Part shown: positions 38,021 to 52,400 of the stretch, one piece after another
Position numbering within the stretch: the first letter of the stretch is position 1
Layout of the letters: each line of letters begins with the position of its first letter
Origin: Perca fluviatilis
Lineage: Eukaryota; Chordata; Actinopteri; Perciformes; Percidae
NCBI RefSeq assembly: GCF_010015445.1
Contig: NC_053133.1
Coordinates: 6,986,809 to 7,050,808 of the forward strand
Direction of reading: 5' to 3'
DNA: 64,000 nucleotides
Notes under the pieces: model-generated
Databases searched by the model: none
Told to the model about the DNA's origin: nothing
The model's input: the letters and a program-made list of their open reading frames with translations, nothing else
Made by a program: the position numbers and the translations under genes

Positions 38021-41000
38021 TGAGCTTATACGTCAACAAACTTGCAATCCATGATTTCTTGCATTTTAAACAGATAAGATACATCATCTAACAAAAAGCT
38101 GAACCACAGTACCAGCTAGCAAGAGAGCAGGCAGGCTGCTTAGTTTTTGGATATTTACCTATTCTTTCAGTCAGGGAGTAAGCTCCATCATCTTGACATT
38201 GGACAAAACTGATTTTTAATTTGGAATAAGGGCTAATAATGACTTGATACAATGACAAATTGATTGACTCTAATCCTTTCCACCTTTCTTTTTGTATTCA
38301 CTGTTATTCAAAGCTATTTTCCTACCTCAATATTCTGTTTGGCCAGCACTACTGTGCCTTATTCTGTTGAGCTCTGCTTTTATTTAAGTTCTTCTTTGCC
38401 CAGTTTTTGCTTTTCCACAAGTTATATTTACAGTGAGAGGGAAAGCCCTAAACACTCTGTGATGCCTCTACAAGCTTTCAATTTACAGTAAACAATAACT
38501 TTCCTGGCCTCACTTCGCTGGCTGGCAAACCTGAACCCACAAAAGGAAAAAAGCAGCAGTTAGCATCCCTGCCTGACTCCGTGAGGTCACTTTCGTGTGT
38601 ATGTGTGTGTTTACATTCGGCGTAACTGAAGATGAAAGCAAGGTGAGGAGCACGAGGAGGTTTCAGAGTCATCTGCTTGCTGCCACGGTTCATGGTGCAA
38701 ACCCACCCTTCATTCCTCATCGGACCTATTTCTGGTGCGGCTGTGTGAGAGTGGCGGGTAGCAGGGATGAAAGCAGTGATGCTATGTTAGCGGGGAGAAC
38801 CTGTGATTAGTTTATGAAATTGGGTTATCTATCATGTGAAAACATTGAGTTTCTCACAAAGAAACCACAGATTCACGTAAGAGGCGCACCACATAGTTTG
38901 TTATTCAGTGAAAATGGATTTCAGTGATTGAGAAACGTACATCCCACATTTGCTAACAGCATGTTCTCCATGTCCTTTCTTCCAATTAAACGCCAGAACA
39001 TTTTCAAAACAAATCATCACATTCACTTTAAACTGTATAGAAAAACTTGCCGGGTTCAGTAAATGCTTGTCTATTTTGGTAATCTCTCCTTGGCGTAGCA
39101 CAGTCAGTTACAGTGTCAGGTATTGGCAGCCTTCAGGAGTGTTGAGGGGGGATTAACCGTCTATTTGCAGCTGCTGATTGCCGGGTATAAGATGCCCTCC
39201 GGTGCCGATCAACAAACGAGGCTTTGGCAGCTCTCGGCCATATTCAAACCTCCCCCCTTCTCAACTCCCCGTTTTGTCTGCTGGGGCACGCCTGCTCTAA
39301 ATGGCATGCTCCCCTTCCTTTCATCTTCTTGTGAAAATTCATTAGGTACTGTATGCATGTCTTCCAGGCTTCCCATTTGAGGGATGTTGATAAAATACAT
39401 ATGCACGTGCAACCTTAATCAGTTTGATCCACTTGATGTAGAGTTGAAGCCGAGCTGGGTCTATATATCTCTCTCACTCTCCCTCTCTCTCGCTCTCTCC
39501 CTCTTTCTTGATCTGCTTTCAGGCTGTTTGCTTTCTTAAATGAACGTAATGGTACAAACGGAGGATAAATTGCCTTCTGTGTGCTCCATCTCATCACATC
39601 CATCCCACAGGGCCTTCTCCGAAGCGAGAAGGGAGGGTAAAAAAAAATGAAAGCAGACCCAGAAAAATAATTCACTTGCTTTGCCTGGGAGATACACGTT
39701 GCTATCTGTGTAGAACCACTGCGATAAGGCTGATGTGCATTTGGTGCATTAGGCCTCTTGCACTATCGCCACAGCACAGAGCAAGCTGGAAGGAAAGGGC
39801 AAAAGTCAGTGTGAGAATGGGTCAGTATATCTGAATCGCACCCTCATTTTGTAACCGATACAGAGTTAACATGGGGCATTCCCAAAGCTGTATAGGGACC
39901 GAAGCATCATACAGAGGTTTAGCATGTGCAGAGGACGTCCTGCAGGCAACAGTACCAGCAACTGACCTGGGGATTCACCCAAACTCATTCATTACATCGG
40001 CAGCTCTCTCAACAGGGGCTAACATTCCAGATGAACTCTTCCCATCACCTTGGTGTCCTTTTTTTACTCTCAATTAGAGCAGGAGAAGGCACTACTCCAC
40101 ACATTCCCTGTGACACTAATTTCACACCCACACAAGGACACTCAGGGGGAGTAATGGAAAACGCTGAAGATGTCATAGACAAACAAAAATGCAGCGCCAA
40201 AACATGCTGCCAAGGCCCTGGGAATAAAATGTGACACAGTCAGCGTCTACTCAAAGTCGTGTTTAGCTTGGCAGCCTACAGAAGGTGAAGGAACTGGATA
40301 CACCAGACAAAACACTCTGGAGTAACAGAGATACCAATGAGTGAGTAAAATGTAATTAGTTACAACTAATGTATGTGTCGCATTAGAGCAAACTGCTCCT
40401 TGATGCTAGACATATCAATTGTATTCCCTTGAGAACAACAAGAAAAGGCTATTAGAGACTTTAGGGCTGTTATTAAAGTCTTAACGCAGATGCAGGGGTC
40501 GTAAAAGATGCATTTGTTTACCAATGAATTATTGAGAGGCAGTATTTAATCAAAGCTACAGATGTTGCAGTCAGAAAGTGTTGGTAATCTCGCTTTGATT
40601 GCATCTAAATGAAAATATAGACTATAAAAATCACAGACACTGATTGTTGATTGCGGAGTTAATTACAGACGCTAAATAAGAGACAGCAAACAATAAAAAA
40701 AGCGATTACTTCAGATTGGCTCAGTGATCGTGTGGTTGAGGTTTGTAAGAACTTACTCTCCATCTACATTACTTTAATGGAGTCATCCAGTGGTCCATTC
40801 CAGCACAGAATAAAACCAAATGATTATGTGCCCCTGTTGCAATGGTACTGAACATTTTTCTCATCCAAAAAAAAGTAATGGGGTCGAAACCCAGACAAAA
40901 AGAACTGTTCTTAGCGATGACGATCCAAACAGTAGTGAGGATATTAAGCTCTTTTGGCCTGTTGCTCTGAACAGCAGGAGGGTAAATTTAAGCAGCAGTG

Positions 41001-44000
41001 GGCATCTGTAAAAAAACAAAACAACCTTCCTCTGAGGCGTCTCACCGCAGATTAATGTTTCTCACCTCCTGCGTCAACGTCTTCCAGCCTCAGAGTGGGG
41101 AGGTGGGAGAGAAATCCTCACAAACTTACAGAGATGAAAAGCTGCTGCGGAAAATGCATTAGCTACCTCTTAATCCAATTTCCAGACCATGCAAAGTGAA
41201 GGTTCTGACTGAGTTTTAGTGGGGAGGGAGCATGACGGTAAACACCACAGTGAGTTTTTCTTTAGGTGAGGACTCTTTAGGTTCTCTTTCTCTTTCTGCT
41301 GCCTGCCTGCCAGCCTCTCTGGAGTTGCAGAGGACTTCAAGGGCTTTGCATCGCTGAGCTCCGTGAGCTCCATATCTTTTTTTCCCTGTGCCCCCCCCCC
41401 ACCTCTTCCTCTCTGTGTCTCTCTGACTCTTCCTCGCCCATGCTCTAAGGAGCTTTAGAAACTCGACTGGGTAATGGGAGCAGCAGTCAATCAAAATTGC
41501 CGTTTCAAAGGTGATGCTTTGTTTCACGCTCGCTTCCCACAAATCCCGGCGAGCCTGGCACCTGTCAGGTTGTCGTTCTGAAACGCAGCATCCATCGTCA
41601 GTCACCCAAACCCCCACGGTCCCTCGGCAGATGGAGGGGTTGACTCGTCGGCTGCCTGTCGAGAAATGAGGTCATTCTATTTTGCGGGGTCTGACTTTCT
41701 TTCTTTGATAACGTGAAACAAAACAACTGAAAAAAAAACAAAAACACTATTCAGGCGTTTACGCCCAAGTAACTTTTACGTAAACTCGGTAACAGAGCCA
41801 AATTTACGCCACAGGTTTTTAGGGCGAAAAATGATATGTGGGTTTCTTTTATTTAAGGTCTTAACAAAACTTAACATGAATAAATCCTGGGTTTCTATTG
41901 GTGCCCTTTAGTTTTACTGAGTCTGACAGCACTGTCAAAACACCACTGGTGCTGCCAGCTCTAATAACGTGGAGGTTGGTAATAAATTGTCAAATGAGCT
42001 CTTGTTGTACCGTGATCCCGTAGAGGAACAGTAAAACCCGATACGGCAGAATGGGCAGGATCTCTAGACACCCAGAGCAACCAGGGGTCCTTGTATCTCC
42101 AAGGGTTTATAGGCTCAGGTCTGACTCATTCCAGCTTTACAGTCCCACTGACCTTCCCATTAGAGCTCCATTACCAAAGGTCTATCAGAGAGAGAGAGGT
42201 ATACCCGGTCTATTTATCCAGCTGCAGCCTCTTCTTATTAACTGTAGTGGATAAACAAGAGTGCAGCTTTGAAAGCTTTGGCGAGTCATGGATGAATGCC
42301 TCTATTATGGCACAAAATGAATGCACATGTGTATAAACACATGATGCATAAAAGGAGTCTAAGATGCAAAACTACAGTATAATGTATAGGAACTGGCAAT
42401 TGCAGGCATGTGGATCCCACCTCCTCCAAACAGGAGCACCAGCCCACATCAACCAAAGGGCCCCTCAGTGTCTCTAATTAGTTAACTGGATCTAAAAAAA
42501 ACTTCTTCTACTTGACTAAAATGTTGTGTTGTAATGACAGCACAGAGGGATGCACAGTAAACAAAGGGATGAGAACTTAGACTCCTGGGTACACCAGCAT
42601 TGTTTGACCTCTTTCCAGCTATGCGGATGTTTTACTAGGTGGCTTTTAGAGATACTGATTAGTTTGAGTGTAGTCATCCTCCAACGCTCACTGCCTCCCG
42701 CTCAGCATTTGGTGTGTTTTTCCCAACGAAGATCAAAAAATAAAAGGAAGGCTGTCAGCAAATTTCAACTCAATTTACTTCCATTTACTTGGTTCTTGGA
42801 CCCAATTTTACAAGGTAAGATGTGTGCAGTTGTGCAATGCTTCTAGAGGTCATATGATTATCAGGAGATGGCTTCCACCATAGTAATATCCCCATATAAT
42901 ATTATTTGCTATGCTGTAGGAGATAGTGGCAGATAGCCAACAACAGAGTGCTGTCTTAACTTTGTTTTTATATGTATTTTATGTGTGTTTTAGTAAAATA
43001 TAAAAAAAACAAATAAGCAAATGTATCTTCTCTGTATGGCATGGAATTCTCAAACTCCCTTTGAAACTATTTGGTAAATTGGGTACTGCTACACACTGTG
43101 GCCTGTTTCCATTATAGACAGTAGGGTTGGCAATCCAAATAAAATTTAATAAAATAAATTTATGTTTGCATGTTGCCTTGCAGTTTATTCAGGAGTGTTA
43201 CAACTTGCTAGCTTACCCACCATTGGATATAACTCGACTAGATAATAACTCATATATCCCTGTAAAACAGGATCCCTAATCTGCCCCTTTGATCAGAGTG
43301 TGTTTTTCCAGGGCCCACCTCAGAAGGCAGTAACAGTATCCTGGTCAGGGTTAAACACAACTCCTTCGTCTCTTTCATACTGAAGACTGACTGACAGGCA
43401 GGAATGAGCAGCCTGCCCTTAACAAACCTCATCAACTTCCTTTTTCCTGACCTTCAAACAGGAAGTTCGGCAGCTCCAAAATGTAAGGTTAAGTAGAAGT
43501 GGCAGGGTTAGAAAGTGAAGGAATTGTAAATCATACTGCATCTTAAATGGCAAAAACAAAAGTTCTCAATCCAATTTAGCTGTCTTGATACATGGAAGAG
43601 TCAGAAATGATTGCACATTCGGTTGCGTTGGAGCTTTACATTTGACAATGAAATTGCCATTAACTTTCATTTAGAAATGCAAATTACTGTTTATGTTTGT
43701 TATGATAGGCAAGCGACAGGAGTCTTGAATCTGAATGTGTTTCAAGCTCCTTTTCCAAATAGAAAGCCTCTGAGCTAAATAAGAACCAGTTATTATTATA
43801 TCTCAAAGGCAGCAAGACAAATGCTACAGGCACACAGCCGGGCTGGCATACACAAGATATGCAAAGCAGTGAGAGTGCAAAACAAAAATGCAGTGTAGAA
43901 CATGCGGCGCATATTTCAAATCAAATCACAACACTTGTGACAGGTAATCCTATCCCTGCAAATAAAACTCCATACTGCGCTATCAATACCCCAAACTAAA

Positions 44001-46120
44001 TATAAGCTTGTGTTTATAATTAGCATGCAGCACTAAGCTTTTTGTGCTGATATAAACCTGTAAAGGTGAGAATTCACTGTTTCCAAGAAACTGCTAAAAC
44101 AAGAGAGCAGGAAGGAGAAGAAAAGGTTCTTTTTTTGTTATGTGTTTTTTGAAACTGATGAATTTCAGAAACAACCTGTTAAAAAAATATTTTAAATATT
44201 AAAGGATAAAACAATTTATAAAAAAAAAATATATATATATATATTTTTTAAAAGTCATAGCTAAGTAATGTAGCATCTGTTTACAATTGGATCCCTCATG
44301 CAGGGGGTGCTTTGTATTTGTCTTTATTACTCTATGAGCGCCACAAAGCAGATTGCTCTTAATATTCCCTCTGGCAACGGGGAGAAAAAAAAAAGAGACT
44401 AATCACTCAGTGTAGTCTTATGTTAAGGCTTTTATACTGTATCCCTGCACAGAGGTTATTGATATTCCCACTGAGAATCAATAGCATCATGTCTATCACT
44501 GACCAACATCTTAACGTCTTGTGATCTGAATACAATGGCTCATTGAACACCAGTCAAGCATTGCTTTGCCTTCTTTTTTTTTCAACTACCTTTCATTAAG
44601 TTCTGCTTGGGAAGTGGGATCGTTTACAGTAGATAGCTGTTATGACACAGCAAGGCTATCCACAGGAAACATGTGGAGGTAACCTTCACTTTAGACATAT
44701 GGATCAGTGGCCTTTACTAAGCCCCGGATGTATTGGCACATGGATTTAGCCGGCTATCAGAGGGGCCACATAACCTTGTCATATCTACTCTGACTGTCAT
44801 GTGGAGTGTTACAGGATGGAGATTCTGCCTCTGTAAATCCTCTTAAAAAAACATACACACACACTCACTTGAGGCCCTGTTTCTTGGTCACACAGCTTGG
44901 TAACACATGCAGCCGGTCACCCCACCTGAGCCCAGCAGTGAAAGGTCACCAGCCCCCAAGTGACAGCTGTCAATCACAGGCGGTAGGTATTATCCGATCC
45001 ATTAATAACATCCTGAAAGGTTCTGGGAGACCATGGGGATAGAAATCTCTTGACTTGTCACCACTGGATATGACCTACAGTACGGGAGACCTGTGGCCCT
45101 CACAACACCTTCAACTCAGCAGAGGGAACACACATTTTATAAAAGCAAAATAAGTTTGGGGTTTTTCAAAAACAAGATGCTACAATATAGCTCAATTAAG
45201 ATGATTTAAGAGAAATAAAATGTTAAGTTAAGGTGAATAATAAGAGATAATAAGATAAGAGATATATTTATCCATTTTACAATTCTCTACAATAGAAGAT
45301 TTCCACCAGCATGTTCCCTGGTTCACTGGTCATCCCAATGCTGGATTGATTTAGGTTTTGCGGACTGTTGGTTGGACTTTGTCGACGTTGTATGATAGGC
45401 TTTGTTAAGTGAAAAGTAAGTTGTAAAGCTGCACTCCATTTACTGGAGCGATAAAAGAGAATAAATACATAAATAAAAACATATGTGATAACTTTACGCA
45501 GACTTTTTGGCAATCGGCTATCAATACAGTAATATGAAACTAAAGCTCCGCGCGCCGTTGTAGTCACATCAAATATTTGTGTTGACATGGAGGTTATGAG
45601 CAATACAATCCCCCAGCGACAAACAAGCTGAAGTCACATGCAGCGTGACTCTCTAAAAGAGGTGTGAGAGGCCGGGAAGGATTAGCTGTGATCCAAGGAT
45701 AATGGAATAAAGGACTGCATGATATTAAATTCCAGCACATGGAGAATGACTGATAGGCTCTTGTTGTTGTTTTCCCTTGCCTGTGGATTCTGCCTGCTGC
45801 CACGGGGCAATTCCTTGTGGGATGAGGCAGCGATATAACCCTGTGTGAAATTCATTGCTTTTCTGTGCAGCATGAGCAACACAAGTAAAAGTGAGCAAAC
45901 ATAATCACACCACTGCTTATAAATTATAGATGAGGCGTGAATGAACTAGATTGTTGCAAAGCATAAGCACAAGGCACAAAGCTAGTTAGTGTCGTTTGAA
46001 TGAACGAGAAAGGTAGAGAATTACAAAGCATACTGCTGAGCCTTGAGTATTGTGGATGCGTATGTTGAGTCGACCGCCTTGCAGCGCCTGCACATGGAGT
46101 ATGTTTTGGGCGCCCCCTAC
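38021..46120 (-). other. Probable PARD3 intron sequence, no exon recognised
   Basis: It begins, on the minus strand, with the GTAGGG donor after the exon at 46121-46423. I found no frame resembling the following PARD3 tail exons. A poly-C run (41391-41401), an (AT)n patch (44229-44243) and ordinary unique sequence are present. The minus-strand frame 41216-41617 has no domain. Confidence 0.45.
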
Positions 46121-46423
46121 CTGTCTGGAGCTGCAGGGCGTCCATTGCGTGGCTTGTTGACCTGGGCGTACAGAGCCTCCAGGGGTGGACCGTTGTCCTG
46201 TGGGCTCAAGGGAAGGTGAGGGCTCTGGGGACTCTGGGGGAGATGGTAGTGGTGGTTGTGAGTCTCCATGCTGCTGCTGTCCACCGACGAGTCTAATGAT
46301 CCGATGCCGGCGTAGGTGTGCTCCTCATCTGAGCTGAAGGCACCGCCGACAATGTCTTGGATCTCAGCATATTCCCTCTCCTTAGCCTGCTTTTCCCGAA
46401 GCTCCCGCATCTTGGCCTGTATT
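46121..46423 (-). CDS. pard3: PARD3 polarity protein, C-terminal tail exon
   Basis: PARD3 is the scaffold of the PAR3-PAR6-aPKC polarity complex at cell junctions. This 303-bp internal exon encodes about 101 residues. It opens with a charged helix, IQAKMRELREKQAKEREY, continues YAEIQDI, passes through an acidic Ser-rich and a His/Ser/Pro-rich linker (HNHHYHL then repeated SP motifs), and ends LEALYAQVNKPRN. The blocks RIQAK.RE.RE.QA.ER.YAEIQD and LYAQV.KPR are diagnostic of PARD3 and differ from PARD3B as I recall it. The acceptor is TTATCACAG (minus) before 46423, and the donor is CAG/GTAGGG after 46121. Both ends are phase 2. The linker looks longer than in mammalian PARD3, suggesting a diverged fish paralogue. 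No start or stop codon lies here. Confidence 0.88.
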
Positions 46424-49400
46424 CTGTGATAAACACATTTAAGAGAAGTGTCAATCATCTGGCAAACTAAACATCATGCTCAGAAATGCCAAATTTCAAA
46501 AACGTTTCAGATAATCAGCCTGGCAAATTAATTAATTAATTCTTAAGCAGTTAAAAGTGGTCTTGGATGGTTTGAAATGTCTGTAAAATATTGCCACTTC
46601 ATTTTCTTGGCCTTTGTGTATTTGGTCAACTTTAGCTAGTGCAAAAAGAACCATTTCAAATTGACCAATATTAATCTGTTCTTAAAAGATTATTTCTAAA
46701 TTTTCCAAGGAGTTTATGGTTTATTTTGATGCTTAGGAAGCCTATTTATAAAAAAAAATTTCAGCTCTGCTCATGGAAACACATTCAGTTTCCATGTTGT
46801 TTTTACTAAATTGTTTGACTAGGAACTCAGACAAAGATGCTAGTTTACGAATTACATGTTGCTTTGTGAAAAACAAATGTACCTAGTGGTAGAAAACAAC
46901 CACTTGATGGTATTTGAGGTATTGAGTGGCAAGTTGGTAAGAAATGTACAGTAAGGAGGCAACACAGAGATGGGGTAAAAAATAATTAAAAAAAAAGACC
47001 AATTGTAATAATCCACCCAAGACTCAGAGAGGCTTACATTCCAACTTTAAAGTTTAATCTCAGATATTGGCCACACCTGAGGTAGAGGCCTTTCCTCTTC
47101 AAACTTTTAAAGTGGCTTTCTTCTTCTACAGTGAGTAACAGGGAATGAGGATGGTAGAAAAAATGATTCCACTGTAGTGAGAGAAGACAAGCCATCATAT
47201 TCAAATATGTGGCTTTCCATGAGCTATTAGAGGGCCGAGGCGGGTGCACTGATCTTATCCCTCAGGTCTTCTAACAAGAGGAGGAGGGAGGGAAACATTC
47301 AGCCCTCTTCTTCCTCCTTTCAGCCCCTTCCTCTCCCTCTATGCCGTTCCTCTCCCCGGGACCACTTGCACACAACAGAGCCTTTCACAGGGCTTTTCCT
47401 GTCTTAGAGAAAGGTTCCATGTGAATGCCCATCTGTCCGCAGCTAACAAGACTCAGTCATGGTGCTGCATGGGAGCGGGGAGAGCTGGCATTGTAGGAGC
47501 AGGGAGGTGGACAGTGGGGAGTAGAAAGGAGAAGGGCTGAGGACAGGGGGGGGGGGTTTGACCTCCCACTGCGGTGACCCTGGCAGCAGCCACCAGACTG
47601 CTCACTGGTTCCAGATGTTTTATCCCTGCAGTACGGTAACACACACATCCACACACACACATGCATACAAGAATGCAACCTCCCACTGGTGATAGACTTC
47701 CCTATTACCTCGGGTCATAACTGACCTCTGACCCCCCCCACCGCTGCTCTTCACAGATGAATGACAGGTTTGGAACAGAGCTGGAATCCCCCCAAGCCTA
47801 ACTCTCTCTCCCATGTCTGTGTATTTTAATAACAGTAATCACATTTCAAACAATCCCCATTTCTCAATGCCGAATTAACCCAATTCCCACACCCTACCCA
47901 TAGACTGCCTTGTTTATTTTTAGCTGTCCAAAATCCCATTTTCTGAGCATTATCTGCGGAATGAGATTTTGATGGAGGCCTGATGCAATGTTGCATGATA
48001 TGCAGTCATCTATAAAGCCTCTAAGCTGGTTTGGTATATTTCTGCATTGTCGCGGACCAGGTACTGTACATTATGGAAATTATCAACTCACAGCACAGTT
48101 GTGTGCACTCGCAGTCGTCTCACTTTAGCTTGCCCTGTCAGGAAATAGAAAACAAGCCTCATAGGGAGAAAACACTAATTCCCAGAAGGCCTTTCACCTG
48201 CCATCTGGCTAAAGTGATGTCAGATCTCTGCCAGGAAGGACCAGGCAATGATGTTACCACAGGTTCACGGAAGTCCGTTGGGATCTCAAAACCCTCTGGC
48301 GTTTTATAGACTAATCAGATTCATAAAAATGGCAATATTGACATTTGGGAAGAGATAATGGCCTTGGCTAGACTGGCGACATGAAGCTAAAAGAGAGAGA
48401 CTTCTCTGCCAGGCCTCAGGAGTCTGACATGGATAAAGCTAATAGGTGCATTTCAATAAAAGGATATTAACATGCTAAAATACCAAACGAGATACTATGT
48501 GAGTCATGCTGTTGCCATTAGTTTCATTACCATGTTCAACTTTGAAAATAAGCTTTTGTTTCTATTCATCACGTCCTTCACATTTTTCAGTGGAAAAGTC
48601 ATGGCTCTTTTGTTCGTACAAAAGATCTGTCCGTCTGTGTGTTTGTGGATAAAACGTATCCACAATCCAAACCTGTCAGTCTGCAGTGAGAGGTCTATTC
48701 CAACTTGTTCTAGCTGTCAGAAAGAAAAGCTGGACTATCATACAATAGTGTTAAGTTTCCACCAGTTGGCAGTGGGTCTCATTGTGGCAGCTGTGATTTG
48801 AATGCTACATTACCTGTGTGTTGTTATCAACTGCCCATTCTGACAGTCAGGCCAGGTTGCCAGATATACCTGTAAAAACGTAAACCCAGCGCGCTACAGC
48901 TGTAACGTCAGTACAGCCATGAAAGCAGCAAACAAACGAACAGGATCAATTAGATTCTACCTGACCTATAAAAAACCCTGGCATGTTTCTAACAGTTGCA
49001 TGACCAGAGACGTAACAAACCCGTCTGGGTAAATATTGGAGATGTATTTGAAAGATGGAGACAGCTTGGAGCCCAAAAGGACGCCGAGTTGGCTAATTTC
49101 CTCCTGAACAGGTAGCTAAGCATTAGCTTCAGGCTAATTTATCACGGCTACAAGGGACGGGCATTTTGTGTCATGTTAACATTTGTGTACTCACATTGAA
49201 TTATATAGCTAAAGTACCCGAGTATGTTACTCGCAAAAACAAATTGAGACACAGCCAGTAATGTGATCCCGACTGGTCCTGGCTAACGCTATCTCTAAGT
49301 ATAGCCTCACAGAGTTGTTTGGCTGAAAGAATTTGCTAAATAGTTACTGTCAACATATTTCACTTGTTTAAGCTACAATAGTTACATAAAAAAGGGCCTT

Positions 49401-52400
49401 AGTTCTGAATACCAACCATTCACCACAACCTCCTCCCTATGACTTCTATGCAGAGTTCAGCAAAACATCAAACAAATTAGTAGTTTATGAATGTATTTAG
49501 TAGGAAACAGGACTGGAATTTGAAAGCCATTTTATTGCTTTGTAATAGGCTGATTAGCTATAACCTTACACCCACACCTGCTCACTGTGTTCTTCTTAGG
49601 CAACCTGCAACTGCTGCTCCACTTCCAACTCTCCTTCCCCCACTTTCTCCTGAGAGACCACCCCCGCGCTGTACCATATATACTCCATTAGCCAATTAAT
49701 GGCCCAGCATGTTAACATTGAGGAAAGTGCTGCCCACACTAAACACATTATTACTGTACAGCCCCAATTACCAGCCCTTCTCCTCTCTTCTTACAAGATA
49801 CGACGTTTGAGAGGAGAGGACACTGTAGCTTTTAATGCAACCAGCCCGGGGATATTTTATTTCAAAAAGGGGACAATCGAGCTGTAGTGCTTCATTGCAG
49901 CCCAACTGTGGATTTTCATTTTCCTTTTAATTAGACTGATGACAAAAAAGAAGATAATTCCTCTATTACATCAGTAATTGCTCAGTTTCTCCATGTGTGG
50001 TCTGTGTTTTACTCTATATTCTTAGAAGTACAATTGACCTCACATGTACCTTTAAATAAAATACAATGCCTACTTGCTTGTTATTCATAACAGTGCAGTG
50101 GAAAGTCATTTCCTCCTGGCTAAAAGATAGTCTAGACAGTCTATGAGGTTTTTTAGGGCAGTTCAAGTTCAACCCCTAATCCAGTGACTGGCCATGTCTT
50201 CAAGAAAATTATGTGTCAGCCAGATGACAATATGTTTTCTTTAACATTCCTCCCTTTCAACTTTTTCTGTTCTCTGTTATTTTTCCTGTCATTCATTTTC
50301 ACTAAATTAACTGTGGATACCTTCACATCAACTAAAACTGAATTTGCAATGATATAGTTGCCAAAGCTTAATTTCAGCACATGAATGTGAAAGCAGAAGA
50401 CTGTCACATCAAGTAATTACTTTAACACATCATATTGGTAGAATGACAGGCTTGGGGTGTACTGGTAGCAAAGTGTCAGCCCACCTCAAGTCCTTCCTCA
50501 CTACACTGAATAAATCTCACTATTTATCTAACAGGGCTGTTTTTTGGACCAACAAAGCCAGCAGACTCCTTCTCCATATGTTTGTCAATGTGTAATCTAC
50601 CCAAGGGAGGCAGGGGAGAGATGCAGAAGAAGGGGGGGCTGTCTGTACTCAGACACTCATTTTGAAGTCAACATACTAAGAAGCTTGAAAGCCTGCCTCT
50701 TCAATATGCATTGTTACCGTGGTGGATGAAACAGAATGTATTTGCTCTTTTACTTTCTCATCCAGCTGCCTTGAATAGATTTTTCTTTTCAATCCCGCCT
50801 CACCAAAACTTATTCCATTGTTTCTGAAGTGCAGAATGTATCTGAAGCTAATCAAAGTGCAGTAAATGACTCTGCATGCAGCTGTCTGTGCAGAATCGCA
50901 AACCTACGATAGCCCACCTTTTGTGTTGACCCTTAGCCCATAACAGCATAATGCAATCACAGAGATAATTGTCCAACTTCGGTGGTGTTAATTCACAGTG
51001 TTAACAATCACATTAACTTGCTGTAGGTATCAATATAATTACAAATGTAATCACACTTCCCAATCAGCCAGTTGGAGCTTCCTTTGAACTCACTATGCAA
51101 ATGGGACTCAAATAGGACACCGAAATAATTAGATGGTTTGACAAAGTGGAATTATAACGTTGGCACCACAATCACTGTGATAAAAAAACTAAAAAGAAAG
51201 GGTGTGCCTTATAGCAAATTGTCTTATTTCTTTTTTTATTAGTGGCACTAAGTTCAGTGTATCCTGAACATTGTATAATAGAAGAACTTCTCCTTTGTTA
51301 AAGAAAAGACCACATTCTCACGCCTGATCCAGTTTTGCGGTTTGTCAATATGAATTGTGCCGACTGACCCACTCCAAAATCACTGCTCAGGTTTTGTTTG
51401 TCTAGAGTCAGCAGGAAGTCAAACAACAAACAAGAGGAAGCAGGCAACTGTCGAGGATAAAAAAAGCAGTGATGTGTTCTGCTGTGGTCTGGGGAGCGGG
51501 TACACAGAGAGTAGCAGTAGAGTGCTGCCCGCTGATTAGAAGCCAACCGAAGCCAAGCAGATAAGAGAGAATGGACATCATAATCAGCTGCCACAGAGAA
51601 AGACAGAGAGAATGGAGTTCAGTTCAGGCGGAAAATGAAGAAGGAACATTGTCAGGTTGTCTTTGTGTGCCTGCCTCTTTGGCCAGGAAAATATAGTTTC
51701 AGGGCTAGCGTGTGCAGAGATAAGTCAGAGACTGATAGAAGCTCCAGCAACACCACCTGCCCTCTGTCTCTTTCTTTCTCTCCCTTCTCCCCCATGGCCT
51801 TGTATGAATGAGTGCCATAGTCACAGAAACGGGTGCCCGCCAACCCACCCAAGGTCCAATCAGAGAGCTTGTTGTCTCCAGTCCTCTCAACATGAGCCAA
51901 TCAGATAGGGGTGTCTTGGGTGCAGTCCAGAGGCATAAAGAGACCAGAGTAATGGCTGCCACCGCTGGGATAAACAAAGATTTAGATCAGCCTAACCACA
52001 GATGCTAATGTTGCCTTGATGAGGCATGAAAACAGTCAATCACAGGAGCTGTATAAAATAAAATAAAAGATTTTAGCAAAACAAATGCTGCTGATGACCA
52101 CTCTCCATCAAGTGGATGCACTGCACTGTGCTTCATCTAGCAATGAAGTCAAAGTTGTATGTACTCTCCTCTCTATCATCTTCCATCCATAAGAGGCTGA
52201 CAAGATATCAACAAAGCAACATTTGTACTACAAAATAAACGGGTTGTGGCTGCAAGGACCGCAGACCAAACCATACATTGCATGAATCATATCAAGGTCA
52301 GAGTTTTAAATATATAACCATAGCTGCCTTATTGCAGGGTAAAAAGGGCAGGTTTTTATGAATTAATCTGTCTCACCTCTTCGCTGACTCCTATTTTGAA

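Noticed and set aside
41216..41617. 133-codon minus-strand frame as a PARD3 exon
   Set aside because: It shares no motif with PARD3, and splice boundaries do not delimit it.
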